The notes: generated by a model not told the origin, from the sequence alone. DNA of 21,545 bases from Prevotellaceae bacterium UBA2448 (GCA_002342585.1 DDQG01000041.1:45360-66904); one strand, 5' to 3'. Positions 1 through 6,514 are shown, numbered from the stretch's first letter. Program-made: numbers and translations.

Positions 1-30
1 TTGGGCAAGCATCCTCTACTATTATCCCTT

Positions 31-74
31 TAACTCCCCCTTAACTTCCTTTTAACTTCCTTTTAACTTCCCTT
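31..74. repeat. 11-bp tandem repeat, four copies
   Basis: Four head-to-tail 11-bp units begin at 31, 42, 53 and 64. The inner two are identical (TAACTTCCTTT) and the outer two are C-rich variants. The period is close to one helical turn. The repeat lies in the gene-free stretch 1-209, downstream of the HU-type gene, which otherwise holds only a palindrome (78-97) and a terminator. Function unknown; it may be a copy of a dispersed intergenic repeat. Confidence 0.8.
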
Positions 75-77
75 CTG

Positions 78-97
78 CTCAACTTGCGAAAGTTGAG
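78..97. repeat. palindrome CTCAACTT-N4-AAGTTGAG
   Basis: A perfect 8-bp inverted repeat with a 4-base centre (GCGA). The core TCAACTT-N4-AAGTTGA recurs at 17184-17203 with a different centre. No T-run follows on either side, so it is not a typical intrinsic terminator. It could be a protein-binding site or a small dispersed repeat. Confidence 0.7.
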
Positions 98-152
98 TTG
101 ATAATATATGTACGTAAAAAAGGAATTTTGTGAAGTAAAAAAAGAAAAATTG

Positions 153-185
153 TGAAAAAAAAGAAAAGCCCCCAATGAAGGGGGC
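153..185 (-). terminator. Rho-independent terminator of the HU-type gene
   Basis: On the minus strand a GCCCCC/GGGGGC stem (168-173 with 180-185, 6-base loop) is followed by a run rich in T (complement of 153-167). It lies 24 bp after the stop codon of the HU-family gene. Confidence 0.85.
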
Positions 186-209
186 AAATTATCAATAGCC
201 AGTAGCCAA

Positions 210-728
210 TTAACTTTCATCCGTGCCGTCGCCACTCTGACCACCGCCGCCAGTGCCTGGGTCAGGTGTTGGTGTTGGAGTGTCGCCACCGTCAGGAGTA
301 GGCGTTGGAGTGTCGCCACCCTCGTCGGCATCCTGCTGTCCCTCTGGGGTTGGCACATCTACGAAGCGGAACTCCTTCTCGTCGTTCAGGCGGCTGGTCA
401 GTTCGGCAGCAGGGTCGAACAGCACGGTAATCTTTGCACCGGCTGTGGTCACATCCTTCTTCTCCTTCTGGCTCTTGCCGCTCACCTTCAGTTTGAATGT
501 ACCCAGACCATCGATGCTTACGGCGTTGCCATTCAGCAGTTCGTCGATGATTGACTGTGGGAAGTCGGCAAACACACCGTTGATTTCGCCCACTGAGAAC
601 GTGCTTCCGCGAGCCATGCGCTTCGACAGCTGCGTCTCGTTGACAGTTGAAATACGTGTCCACTGTGGGAAGTAAAGCGTGGACTTGTCCTGAGGGTTTA
701 TACCCTTTTTTTTGATCAAACTAATCAT
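210..728 (-). CDS. HU-family (HU-HIG type) DNA-binding protein with acidic Thr/Pro tail
   Basis: A 172-residue protein. Residues 1 to about 125 match the Bacteroidetes HU-HIG form of the HU/IHF fold: an N-terminal extension, then TQLSKRMARGSTFSVGEING and the turn DGLGTFKLKVSG leading to the DNA-binding arm. Such proteins bind and bend DNA as dimers; some are thought to act as local regulators or on the cell surface. After residue 128 comes a low-complexity acidic tail with two copies of GGDTPTPTPD, then Gly/Ser/Asp to the end. The tail is absent from housekeeping HU and gives the protein two distinct halves. The gene has its own terminator at 153-185, and its upstream side is the 22-bp palindrome array at 769-922, with no TAnnTTTG box visible between. 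The family call is firm; the target DNA is unknown. Autoregulation through the array is inference. Confidence 0.85.
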   Translation of the reverse strand: MISLIKKKGINPQDKSTLYFPQWTRISTVNETQLSKRMARGSTFSVGEINGVFADFPQSIIDELLNGNAVSIDGLGTFKLKVSGKSQKEKKDVTTAGAKITVLFDPAAELTSRLNDEKEFRFVDVPTPEGQQDADEGGDTPTPTPDGGDTPTPTPDPGTGGGGQSGDGTDES

Positions 729-768
729 AGTAATGATTATTTAAAAGGTTAAAAAAATGGTTTATAAA

Positions 769-922
769 TGTCATCCGTATGTCCGTATGGAATCATACGT
801 ATGATTTGCTTCTATGATACGTATGATTTGCTATAATCATACGTATGATTGCCTTTAATGATACGTATCATTATTTCTGATGATACGTATGACCACTTTT
901 CATCATCCGGAAAGGGTCTGAA
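769..922. repeat. 22-bp tandem array of ATACGTAT palindromes (iteron-like)
   Basis: Seven consecutive 22-bp units start at 769, 791, 813, 835, 857, 879 and 901. The five central units each carry ATACGTAT at unit positions 5-12 (795, 817, 839, 861, 883), so the spacing is exactly 22 bp every time. In units 791, 835 and 857 the palindrome extends to 16 bp (AATCATACGTATGATT or AATGATACGTATCATT). The outer units are decayed: 769 has ATCCGTAT and 901 has ATCCGGAA at the same place. The array sits between the stop of the LRR gene and the start of the HU-type gene, in the upstream region of the latter. Even spacing of about two helical turns suggests cooperative binding of a dimeric protein along one DNA face. 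Which protein, and whether this is an operator, centromere-like site or other, is not visible. Confidence 0.9.
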
Positions 923-961
923 AACGCCCCACACCATTGCGATGTGCTCCGATGCAGGGCG
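921..961 (-). terminator. possible terminator of the LRR gene
   Basis: On the minus strand CGCCC (957-961) can pair with GGGCG (925-929), followed by TTTT. A smaller CACA/TGTG stem lies inside the loop. It sits just past the LRR stop codon. The outer stem is only 5 bp, so the call is tentative. Confidence 0.4.
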
Positions 962-967
962 AGTGGA

Positions 968-1954
968 TTACTTCACAAAGACCTTCTTGCCTCCGTGGAT
1001 ATAAATACCCGGAGCAGTCGGCTTGCCAGTGAGCTGCACACCATTGATGGTGTACCAAGGAGCAGAGTCATCGTCAGCAGAGGCCTCAACATTGTTTACT
1101 CCGGTTGAAGGGTCAACACCTGCGTATTCATACCAATCAGCTCCATTTTCAGTATAACGTGGTGTCCATCCCTTAGCCTTCGCAGCTGCCACCTGAGTAG
1201 TTGTCATCACGTTCTGTTCGTTTTCATAATAGACAACCCACATAGTACCATAATCATAATTGTTTGCTCTCAGACTCGCCACAAGTGCATCCATAGCAGC
1301 GCCCTTTATTTGATTCATGAAGCAGGACAGACTTGTCAGTGCAGTATTCTTCGATACATCAAGAGAAGTAAGCTGATTGTTGTCGCAGAGCAGCTCTGTC
1401 AGCGCAGTATTCTTAGATACATCAAGAGAAGTAAGCTGGTTGGAGTAGCAGTCCAGCCTTGTCAGTACAGTACATCCTGACACATCGAGCGAAGTGAGCT
1501 GGTTGCCGTAGCAGTACAACTTTTCCAGCGCAGTATTCTTCGACACATCAAGCGAAGTAAGCTGGTTGTCGGAGCAGGACAGAGATGTCAGCTCTATATT
1601 CTTCGACACATCAAGCGAAGTAAGCTGATTATTGTTGCAGTACAGCAATGTCAGCTCTATATTCTTCGACACATCAAGAGAAGTCAGTTGGTTGCCGTAG
1701 CAGTACAGCCTTGTCAGCGCAGTAAAAAACTCTATACCTTTCAGGCTCTGAATACTTTTTGAGGGAACAAACACCTCAGTCACTCCAGCAATCTCCTCAT
1801 CCGTCAGCACGCCGTCTCTACCATAACTTCTGCTCAGCAGCCAATTTCGAAAATTCTCATCTGGGAAATTAGTCTCGTTAATCTCCACATCAGCCCATGC
1901 CGTGCCAGCCGACAGCAGCATAAGCGAAGAAAAAAGTAAACTTTTCAGTTTCAT
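968..1954 (-). CDS. secreted leucine-rich-repeat surface protein with T9SS-like C-terminus
   Basis: A 328-residue protein with a signal peptide (residues 1-21, cleavage likely after AWA). Residues 22-77 include an EF-hand-like stretch (YGRDGVLTDEEI). Residues 78-215 hold seven leucine-rich repeats with an exact 21-residue period, pattern L-x-x-L-x-C-x-x-N-Q-L-T-S-L-D-V-S-K-N. Residues 282-328 form a C-terminal module ending GIYIHGGKKVFVK, of the kind that directs Prevotella/Porphyromonas proteins to type IX secretion and cell-surface attachment. LRR proteins of this kind usually bind proteins or glycans; the ligand cannot be read here. The regulatory region upstream is unusual (hairpin, tiny ORF, G8 tract), and the 22-bp array begins shortly after the stop. 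The class is firm; secretion by T9SS is inferred from the C-terminus only. Confidence 0.88.
   Translation of the reverse strand: MKLKSLLFSSLMLLSAGTAWADVEINETNFPDENFRNWLLSRSYGRDGVLTDEEIAGVTEVFVPSKSIQSLKGIEFFTALTRLYCYGNQLTSLDVSKNIELTLLYCNNNQLTSLDVSKNIELTSLSCSDNQLTSLDVSKNTALEKLYCYGNQLTSLDVSGCTVLTRLDCYSNQLTSLDVSKNTALTELLCDNNQLTSLDVSKNTALTSLSCFMNQIKGAAMDALVASLRANNYDYGTMWVVYYENEQNVMTTTQVAAAKAKGWTPRYTENGADWYEYAGVDPSTGVNNVEASADDDSAPWYTINGVQLTGKPTAPGIYIHGGKKVFVK
1310..1723 (-). repeat. 63-bp tandem coding repeats of the LRR domain
   Basis: Six full 63-bp steps (21 codons) separate the seven N-Q positions at residues 89, 110, 131, 152, 173, 194 and 215. Several neighbouring units are nearly identical at DNA level around the LTSLDVSKN codons, so repeat number could change by recombination or slippage while staying in frame. 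Confidence 0.85.
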
Positions 1955-1966
1955 AATTTATTTGTT

Positions 1967-2041
1967 TTATTGGTTAATAATAAAGGTGTTTACACAGCAA
2001 AAGCACGCCCCGACTCCACAAAGGAAATCGGAACGTGCCAT
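1967..2041 (-). CDS. possible 24-residue Cys-rich leader peptide
   Basis: A minus-strand ATG (2039-2041) opens a 24-codon frame that ends at 1967-1969, 12 bp before the LRR start codon. It begins MARSDFLCGVGACFCC, so four of the first sixteen residues are Cys. The leader hairpin (2003-2038) lies wholly inside it, starting right after the ATG. It could be a regulatory leader peptide, or an accidental frame across a conserved RNA structure. No ribosome-binding signal decides this. Confidence 0.25.
   Translation of the reverse strand: MARSDFLCGVGACFCCVNTFIINQ
2003..2038 (-). promoter_or_regulatory. leader RNA hairpin upstream of the LRR gene
   Basis: Read as minus-strand RNA, 2038-2024 pairs with 2003-2017 as an unbroken 15-bp stem with a 6-base loop; four pairs are G-U. 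On plus-strand RNA those four would be A-C mismatches, so the structure points to transcription on the minus strand, toward the LRR gene. UUUU follows directly (2002-1999). It could be an attenuator in the LRR leader or a late terminator of the DUF2442 transcript that ends at 2193. A perfect 12-bp palindrome (GCGCTGCAGCGC, 2056-2067) lies just upstream. Confidence 0.65.
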
Positions 2042-2087
2042 AGTTATACCGTAGTGCGCTGCAGCGCTCTTTCTGTCAGTTTCAGCC

Positions 2088-2104
2088 CAAACTTATGGGG
2101 GGGG
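2088..2104 (-). promoter_or_regulatory. candidate LRR promoter with a G8 tract in the spacer
   Basis: On the minus strand TAAGTTTG (2088-2095) fits the Bacteroidetes -7 box TAnnTTTG. One base upstream lies an eight-base homopolymer (G on plus, C on minus, 2097-2104), inside the region that would separate -7 from -33. No TTTG -33 element is visible. Transcription from here would give a leader of roughly 125 nt containing the hairpin and tiny ORF. Confidence 0.4.
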
Positions 2105-2192
2105 TATTTTTCTTAGTTGTATTTTTCATTGTGGTTTTGGATATTAATATTCTATCAGTTCAAGCCCTTAATTGCGATAGAAGATGCGTAAA

Positions 2193-2414
2193 CTATCTTG
2201 CAGTCTTTGGTTGGAAGAAACCCTCGAAGCAGAGATCCTCGTCCAGATGCTCCCAGTGTATGCCATATGGCGACAGCGTATATTGTTCACGCTCAGCAGG
2301 AGTTGCGTCGCGCAGAGACGAATAGTCGGCAAAACGCTCGCTTGCCTGTCTGCCGTCTGCCGTCTGAACCCAAATCTCAGTAGGCGTAAGCCATATCTTC
2401 TTAATCTCAATCAT
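2193..2414 (-). CDS. DUF2442 domain protein
   Basis: A 73-residue protein covering the whole DUF2442 domain: an N-terminal beta segment (IKKIWLTPTEIWVQTADGR), then FADYSSLRDATPAEREQY and the conserved end HWEHLDEDLCFEGFF. The family has no settled biochemical role and is often encoded next to DUF4160, sometimes discussed as a toxin-antitoxin-like pair. Here the start codon overlaps the stop of a shortened DUF4160-like ORF by 8 nt, suggesting translational coupling. The -7 box at 2520-2527 would drive both. The family call is firm; the function is unknown. Confidence 0.85.
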   Translation of the reverse strand: MIEIKKIWLTPTEIWVQTADGRQASERFADYSSLRDATPAEREQYTLSPYGIHWEHLDEDLCFEGFFQPKTAR

Positions 2415-2490
2415 AGTAGTATTTATTTTTTGAAAGGTCGTTAGAGTAGAACATAAATCTTAGTCCGAAAAGTGTAAATAGAGTTGGCAT
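2407..2490 (-). pseudogene. DUF4160 gene reduced by internal deletion
   Basis: A minus-strand frame of 27 residues begins MPTLFTLFGLRFMFYSND, which resembles the start of DUF4160 proteins (usually about 80-100 residues). It then runs straight into LSKNKYYYD and stops, overlapping the DUF2442 start by 8 nt. DUF4160 proteins often end near an Asn/Lys-rich motif, so the tail may be the original C-terminus rejoined in frame. It sits where DUF4160 is expected, upstream of DUF2442, and its ATG lies about 23 nt from the start expected for the promoter at 2520-2527. The match is from memory of the family, not a search. A functional small protein cannot be excluded. Confidence 0.55.
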
Positions 2491-2519
2491 ATCTTTAGTG
2501 TATAGTTTCTTTTCGCTCG

Positions 2520-2527
2520 CAAAGATA
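2520..2527 (-). promoter_or_regulatory. -7 box for the DUF4160-remnant/DUF2442 operon
   Basis: TATCTTTG on the minus strand (plus CAAAGATA) fits TAnnTTTG and lies 29 bp upstream of the remnant's ATG. No clear TTTG -33 element is seen. Confidence 0.5.
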
Positions 2528-2582
2528 CAACTATTATTCTAAGATTGTGAGAGTTTTTAAGTAAAAATTGAAAAATAGGACG

Positions 2583-2590
2583 TACTTTTG
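2583..2590 (+). promoter_or_regulatory. -7 box before the barrel-gene remnant
   Basis: TACTTTTG fits TAnnTTTG and is followed 20 bp later by ATG at 2611. The only nearby TTG (2568-2570) is too close to be a normal -33 element. It diverges from the -7 box at 2520-2527. Confidence 0.4.
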
Positions 2591-2610
2591 CAAATAATTC
2601 TGAAACACAT

Positions 2611-2737
2611 ATGAGACTGAGATTATTATACATAGCACTGTGCAAAAACTCCCGTCGGACCAATCGAACTCAACCTCAACTGGAGCAACATAACCAAAAA
2701 ACTCGGAGCTTTCTTCAACATCGGCTACATGTTCTGA
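2611..2737 (+). pseudogene. remnant of an outer-membrane beta-barrel gene, both ends only
   Basis: In frame from 2645 to the stop at 2735-2737 the sequence reads KTPVGPIELNLNW then SNITKKLGAFFNIGYMF. That is an amphipathic end with Gly-Tyr and a terminal Phe, as in the last strands of Omp85/patatin-type outer-membrane barrels. A stop lies in that frame at 2633-2635. In another frame, 20 bp after a promoter-like box, ATG at 2611 opens MRLRLLYIALC, which looks like the start of a signal peptide. The simplest reading is a deletion that removed the middle of the gene and joined its two ends out of frame. The exact family is not certain. Confidence 0.5.
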
Positions 2738-2779
2738 AGTTTTTTCAAGGCAACCGCATCATTATATAATAAAAAGTCG

Positions 2780-2787
2780 TACCTTTG
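2780..2787 (+). promoter_or_regulatory. -7 box of serS
   Basis: TACCTTTG fits TAnnTTTG and ends 31 bp before the serS ATG. No clear -33 TTTG is present. Confidence 0.5.
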
Positions 2788-2818
2788 CATCCGATTTTTT
2801 AGAAACACTGAAGATAAG

Positions 2819-4132
2819 ATGTTAACGTTAAAGCTTATTACTGAAGAGCCCGACCGAGTTATCAAAGGTCTGGAGAAAAAACAATTCAAAGGTGCAAAAG
2901 AAGCTGTAGAGAAAGCTATTGCCATCGACAAAGAACGTCGCGAAGCACAGACTGCCCTCGACGCCACACTGGCTGAAAGCAAGAAGTTCGCTGCCGAAAT
3001 AGGCAAACTGATGAAGGCTGGCGACAAGGACGCTGCCGAACAGGCTAAGCAGGAAGTGGCAAAACTGAAGCAGAAGGCTGCCGACCTGGAGCAGAAGAAG
3101 GCTGACGCCGAAAACGCACTCACCGCCCACCTTTGTACCATTCCAAACATACCATACGACGAAGTACCAGAAGGCAAAGGTGCCGAGGACAATGTAGTTG
3201 TAAAGTCATCCCTGCGCGAATGCAAACCAGGCGACACCGTAGGCAACTGGGACACAGTGCCTGCAAACGGCGAAGCAAAACTGCCGCACTGGGAACTCGC
3301 TAAGAAGTACAACCTCATCGACTTCGACCTCGGAGTGAAAATCACTGGAGCCGGTTTCCCAGTATATACAGGCAAAGGCGCACAACTGCAACGCGCTCTG
3401 ATAAACTTCTTCCTTGCCGAAGCTAACAAAGCCGGATACACCGAAATAATGCCGCCAACTGTAGTGAACGCAGCCAGCGGATACGGCACAGGACAGCTGC
3501 CCGACAAGGAAGGACAGATGTACCACTGCGAGGTGGACGACCTCTACCTCATCCCTACAGCCGAAGTGCCTGTAACAAACATCTACCGCGACGTCATCCT
3601 CGACGAAAAGCAGTTGCCAATCAAGAACTGCGCCTACACTCAGTGTTTCCGTCGCGAAGCAGGAAGCTACGGCAAGGACGTGCGCGGACTGAACCGTCTG
3701 CACGAATTCTCAAAGATTGAAATCGTTCGCATCGACACTCCTGAACACTCTAAGCAGAGCCACCAGGAAATGCTCGACCACGTAGAGGGACTCCTGAAGA
3801 AGCTCGAACTCCCCTACCGCATCCTGCGTCTGTGTGGCGGCGACCAGAGTTTCACATCTGCCATCTGCTACGACTTCGAAGTATATAGCGAAGCACAAGG
3901 TCGCTGGCTCGAAGTTTCTTCTGTAAGCAATTTCGACACATATCAGGCAAACCGTCTGAAGTGCCGCTACCGCAATGCCGACAAGAAAGTGCAGCTCTGC
4001 CATACCCTCAACGGTTCGGCTCTCGCACTGCCACGTATCGTTGCATCTATCCTGGAAAACTTCCAGACAGAGAAAGGCATCCGCATGCCAAAGGCTCTCG
4101 TGCCTTACACAGGTTTCGAATACATCGACTAA
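2819..4132 (+). CDS. serS: seryl-tRNA synthetase
   Basis: A 437-residue class II aminoacyl-tRNA synthetase that charges tRNA-Ser (and tRNA-Sec where present) with serine in the cytoplasm. Residues about 30-100 are the Lys/Ala/Glu-rich coiled-coil arm that grips the long variable arm of the tRNA. The catalytic core has the serine-binding T-A-E (247-249), motif 2 with C-F-R-R-E (Arg278) and GLNRLHEFSKIE, and motif 3 GSALALPRI (Arg406) near the C-terminus. Length and ATG start are normal for the family. A -7 box lies at 2780-2787. The NfnAB-like gene starts 33 bp after the stop with no visible terminator or promoter between, so the two may be co-transcribed. Long frames on the opposite strand here are shadows. 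Confidence 0.97.
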   Translation: MLTLKLITEEPDRVIKGLEKKQFKGAKEAVEKAIAIDKERREAQTALDATLAESKKFAAEIGKLMKAGDKDAAEQAKQEVAKLKQKAADLEQKKADAENALTAHLCTIPNIPYDEVPEGKGAEDNVVVKSSLRECKPGDTVGNWDTVPANGEAKLPHWELAKKYNLIDFDLGVKITGAGFPVYTGKGAQLQRALINFFLAEANKAGYTEIMPPTVVNAASGYGTGQLPDKEGQMYHCEVDDLYLIPTAEVPVTNIYRDVILDEKQLPIKNCAYTQCFRREAGSYGKDVRGLNRLHEFSKIEIVRIDTPEHSKQSHQEMLDHVEGLLKKLELPYRILRLCGGDQSFTSAICYDFEVYSEAQGRWLEVSSVSNFDTYQANRLKCRYRNADKKVQLCHTLNGSALALPRIVASILENFQTEKGIRMPKALVPYTGFEYID

Positions 4133-4165
4133 AAAATCAAAAATCTAACATATATTTTAAGGATT

Positions 4166-6514
4166 ATGAACAAGATCGTTTCTAAGGAACAATTCAGTGA
4201 GAAAGTATTCAAGTTTGTAGTTGAAGCTCCACTCATTGCAAAATCACGTAAAGCCGGACACTTCGTTATCGTTCGTGTTGGCGAACAGGGCGAGCGTATG
4301 CCTCTTACAATCGCAGACTCCGACGTAGAAGCCGGCACTATCACTCTGGTGGTTCAGAAGGTAGGTTATTCTTCTACAAAACTCTGCAACCTTAATGCAG
4401 GTGACTATATTACAGACGTTGTAGGTCCTCTGGGTCAGGCTACTCATATCGAGAACTTCGGAACAGTAGTCTGCGCCGGCGGTGGTGTCGGTGTAGCTCC
4501 TATGCTCCCTATCATCAAGGCTCTGAAGCAGGCAGGAAACAAAGTAGTTTCAGTTCTCGCTGGTCGTACCAAGGAACTCATCATACTCGAAGATCAGGTT
4601 CGCGAATATAGCGACGAAGTAATCATCATGACCGACGACGGTAGCTATGGCCAGCAAGGCGTAGTAACTGTAGGTATCGAACAGGTTCTGCAGCGCGAAA
4701 CCGTAAACAAGGTATTCGCTATCGGTCCTGCAATCATGATGAAGTTCTGCTGTCTGCTCACTAAGAAATACAATGTTTCTACCGACGTCAGCCTCAACAC
4801 CATCATGGTCGATGGTACAGGTATGTGCGGTGCTTGTCGTATCACTGTCGGTGGCAAGACTAAGTTCGTCTGCGTAGATGGTCCTGAATTCGACGGACAT
4901 GAAGTAGATTTCGATGAGATGTTCAAGCGTATGGGCGCTTTCAAGCCAATCGAAATCGAAGAGATGAAGAAACTCGAGGAGCACGTTGCTTCTGTTGCTC
5001 CACAGGCAAAGAAAGAGGAGACTGTAGATGCTACAGGCATGACTACCGACACTCCACTCGCAGAACTGACAGACCGCAATGCTCAGTGGCGTAAAGATTT
5101 GGCTGCAAGCATGAAGCCAAAGGACAGAGGCGAGATTGAACGCTGCGTAATGGGCGAACTTGACCCTGTTTATCGTGCTACTACACGTACAGAAGAAGTA
5201 AACATCGGTCTCACTAAGGAACAGGCTCTCACTGAGGCAAAGCGCTGTCTCGACTGTGCTAAGCCATCATGTATGGAAGGTTGTCCTGTTTCAATCAATA
5301 TTCCTTCATTCGTTAAGAACATCGAACGCGGACAGTTCCTCGAAGCAGCTAAGGTGCTCAAGGCTACAAGTGCTCTGCCTGCTGTTTGTGGTCGTGTTTG
5401 TCCACAGGAGAAGCAGTGCGAAAGCAAGTGTATCCACCTGAAGATGGGACACAAGGCTGTTGCAATCGGAAATCTGGAACGTTTCGCTGCCGACTTCGAA
5501 CGTCAGTCTGGCAAGATGGCTCTTCCTGAGTGCGCACCAAAGAACGGCATCAAGGTAGCTATCGTCGGTTCTGGTCCTGCAGGACTCAGCTGCGCCGGAG
5601 ATATGGCAAAGGCTGGTTACGACGTAACAGTATTTGAGGCCCTCCACGAAATCGGTGGCGTGCTCAAATATGGTATTCCTGAGTTCCGTCTGCCAAACGC
5701 TATCGTTGACGTAGAAATCGAGAACCTCCGCAAGATTGGTGTCAACTTCGTAAAAGACTGTATCGTTGGCAAGACTATCACAGTACAGGATCTTGAAAAA
5801 GAAGGCTACAAAGCTATCTTCGTAGCAAGCGGTGCCGGTCTGCCAAACTTCATGGGCATTCCAGGAGAAAACTCTGTAGGCATCATGTCTTCAAACGAAT
5901 ACCTCACTCGTGTAAACCTCATGGATGCATCAAATCCTGCAAGCGACACACCAATCGTTCGTGCGAAGAGCGTAATGGTAGTCGGTGGTGGTAACACAGC
6001 TATGGACTCTTGCCGTACAGCAAAGCGTCTTGGTGCTGAGAAAGTATTCATCGCTTATCGTCGTAGCGAAGCAGAAATGCCAGCACGTCTCGAAGAGGTT
6101 AAGCACGCTAAGGAGGAAGGCATCGAATTCCTTACTCTCCACAACCCAATCGAATACATCGCTGACGAAAAGGGTAACGTAACTCAGGTTAAACTCCAGG
6201 TTATGGAACTTGGCGAACCAGACGCAAGCGGTCGCCGCAGCCCAATACCTGTAGAAGGCAAAATCGTTACTCGCGACATCGACATGGCTATTGTAGCTGT
6301 AGGTGTTAGTCCTAACCCACTCGTTCCAAAGTCTGTTGAAGGCCTCGAACTGGGTCGCAAGAACACTATCGCAGTAAACGAACAGATGCAGTCAAGCATC
6401 CCAACCATCTTCGCAGGTGGTGACATCGTTCGTGGTGGAGCAACAGTTATCCTTGCTATGGGTGACGGTCGCCGTGCTGCAGCAGCCATGATTGACATGC
6501 TCAGCAAAAAATAA
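4166..6514 (+). CDS. fused NfnAB/SudBA-type NADPH:ferredoxin oxidoreductase (GltD-like)
   Basis: A 782-residue cytoplasmic fusion of two flavoprotein subunits that are separate in many bacteria. Residues 1 to about 275 are the NfnA/SudB (PyrK-like) half: FAD site ERMPLTIAD, NAD site AGGGVGVAPM, and a [2Fe-2S] site with Cys221, Cys224, Cys236 and Asp216. Asp plus three Cys is known for Pyrococcus sulfide dehydrogenase and Thermotoga NfnA. Residues about 300-782 are the NfnB/GltD half: two 4-Cys groups (361, 364, 369, 373 and 408, 412, 418, 422) for [4Fe-4S] clusters, FAD motif GSGPAG (468-473), NADP motif VGGGNTA (606-612), and a C-terminal FAD segment AGGDIVRGGATV. The family moves electrons between NADH, NADPH and ferredoxin by flavin bifurcation. 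Annotation pipelines often name it dihydroorotate dehydrogenase B/glutamate synthase; no pyrD or gltB is adjacent. Confidence 0.9.
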   Translation: MNKIVSKEQFSEKVFKFVVEAPLIAKSRKAGHFVIVRVGEQGERMPLTIADSDVEAGTITLVVQKVGYSSTKLCNLNAGDYITDVVGPLGQATHIENFGTVVCAGGGVGVAPMLPIIKALKQAGNKVVSVLAGRTKELIILEDQVREYSDEVIIMTDDGSYGQQGVVTVGIEQVLQRETVNKVFAIGPAIMMKFCCLLTKKYNVSTDVSLNTIMVDGTGMCGACRITVGGKTKFVCVDGPEFDGHEVDFDEMFKRMGAFKPIEIEEMKKLEEHVASVAPQAKKEETVDATGMTTDTPLAELTDRNAQWRKDLAASMKPKDRGEIERCVMGELDPVYRATTRTEEVNIGLTKEQALTEAKRCLDCAKPSCMEGCPVSINIPSFVKNIERGQFLEAAKVLKATSALPAVCGRVCPQEKQCESKCIHLKMGHKAVAIGNLERFAADFERQSGKMALPECAPKNGIKVAIVGSGPAGLSCAGDMAKAGYDVTVFEALHEIGGVLKYGIPEFRLPNAIVDVEIENLRKIGVNFVKDCIVGKTITVQDLEKEGYKAIFVASGAGLPNFMGIPGENSVGIMSSNEYLTRVNLMDASNPASDTPIVRAKSVMVVGGGNTAMDSCRTAKRLGAEKVFIAYRRSEAEMPARLEEVKHAKEEGIEFLTLHNPIEYIADEKGNVTQVKLQVMELGEPDASGRRSPIPVEGKIVTRDIDMAIVAVGVSPNPLVPKSVEGLELGRKNTIAVNEQMQSSIPTIFAGGDIVRGGATVILAMGDGRRAAAAMIDMLSKK

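Noticed and set aside
253..675. Plus-strand 140-residue frame opposite the HU-type gene
   Set aside because: It is the mirror of the HU-family coding sequence; its Gly/Val/Ser repeats only reflect the tail codons.
769..922. Reading the 22-bp array as a CRISPR or replication origin
   Set aside because: Units are contiguous with no unique spacers, and there is no cas or replication-initiator gene nearby.
2460..2663. Minus-strand 67-residue frame
   Set aside because: It crosses two promoter boxes and resembles nothing; the supported frame here is the DUF4160 remnant in another phase.
2725..3507. Minus-strand 260-residue frame opposite serS
   Set aside because: SerS covers it fully with clear motifs; the Ser/Ala-rich translation is typical of an antisense shadow.
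4550..5079. Two 144-residue minus-strand frames opposite the NfnAB-like gene
   Set aside because: They lie across its iron-sulfur region and show no protein-family features.
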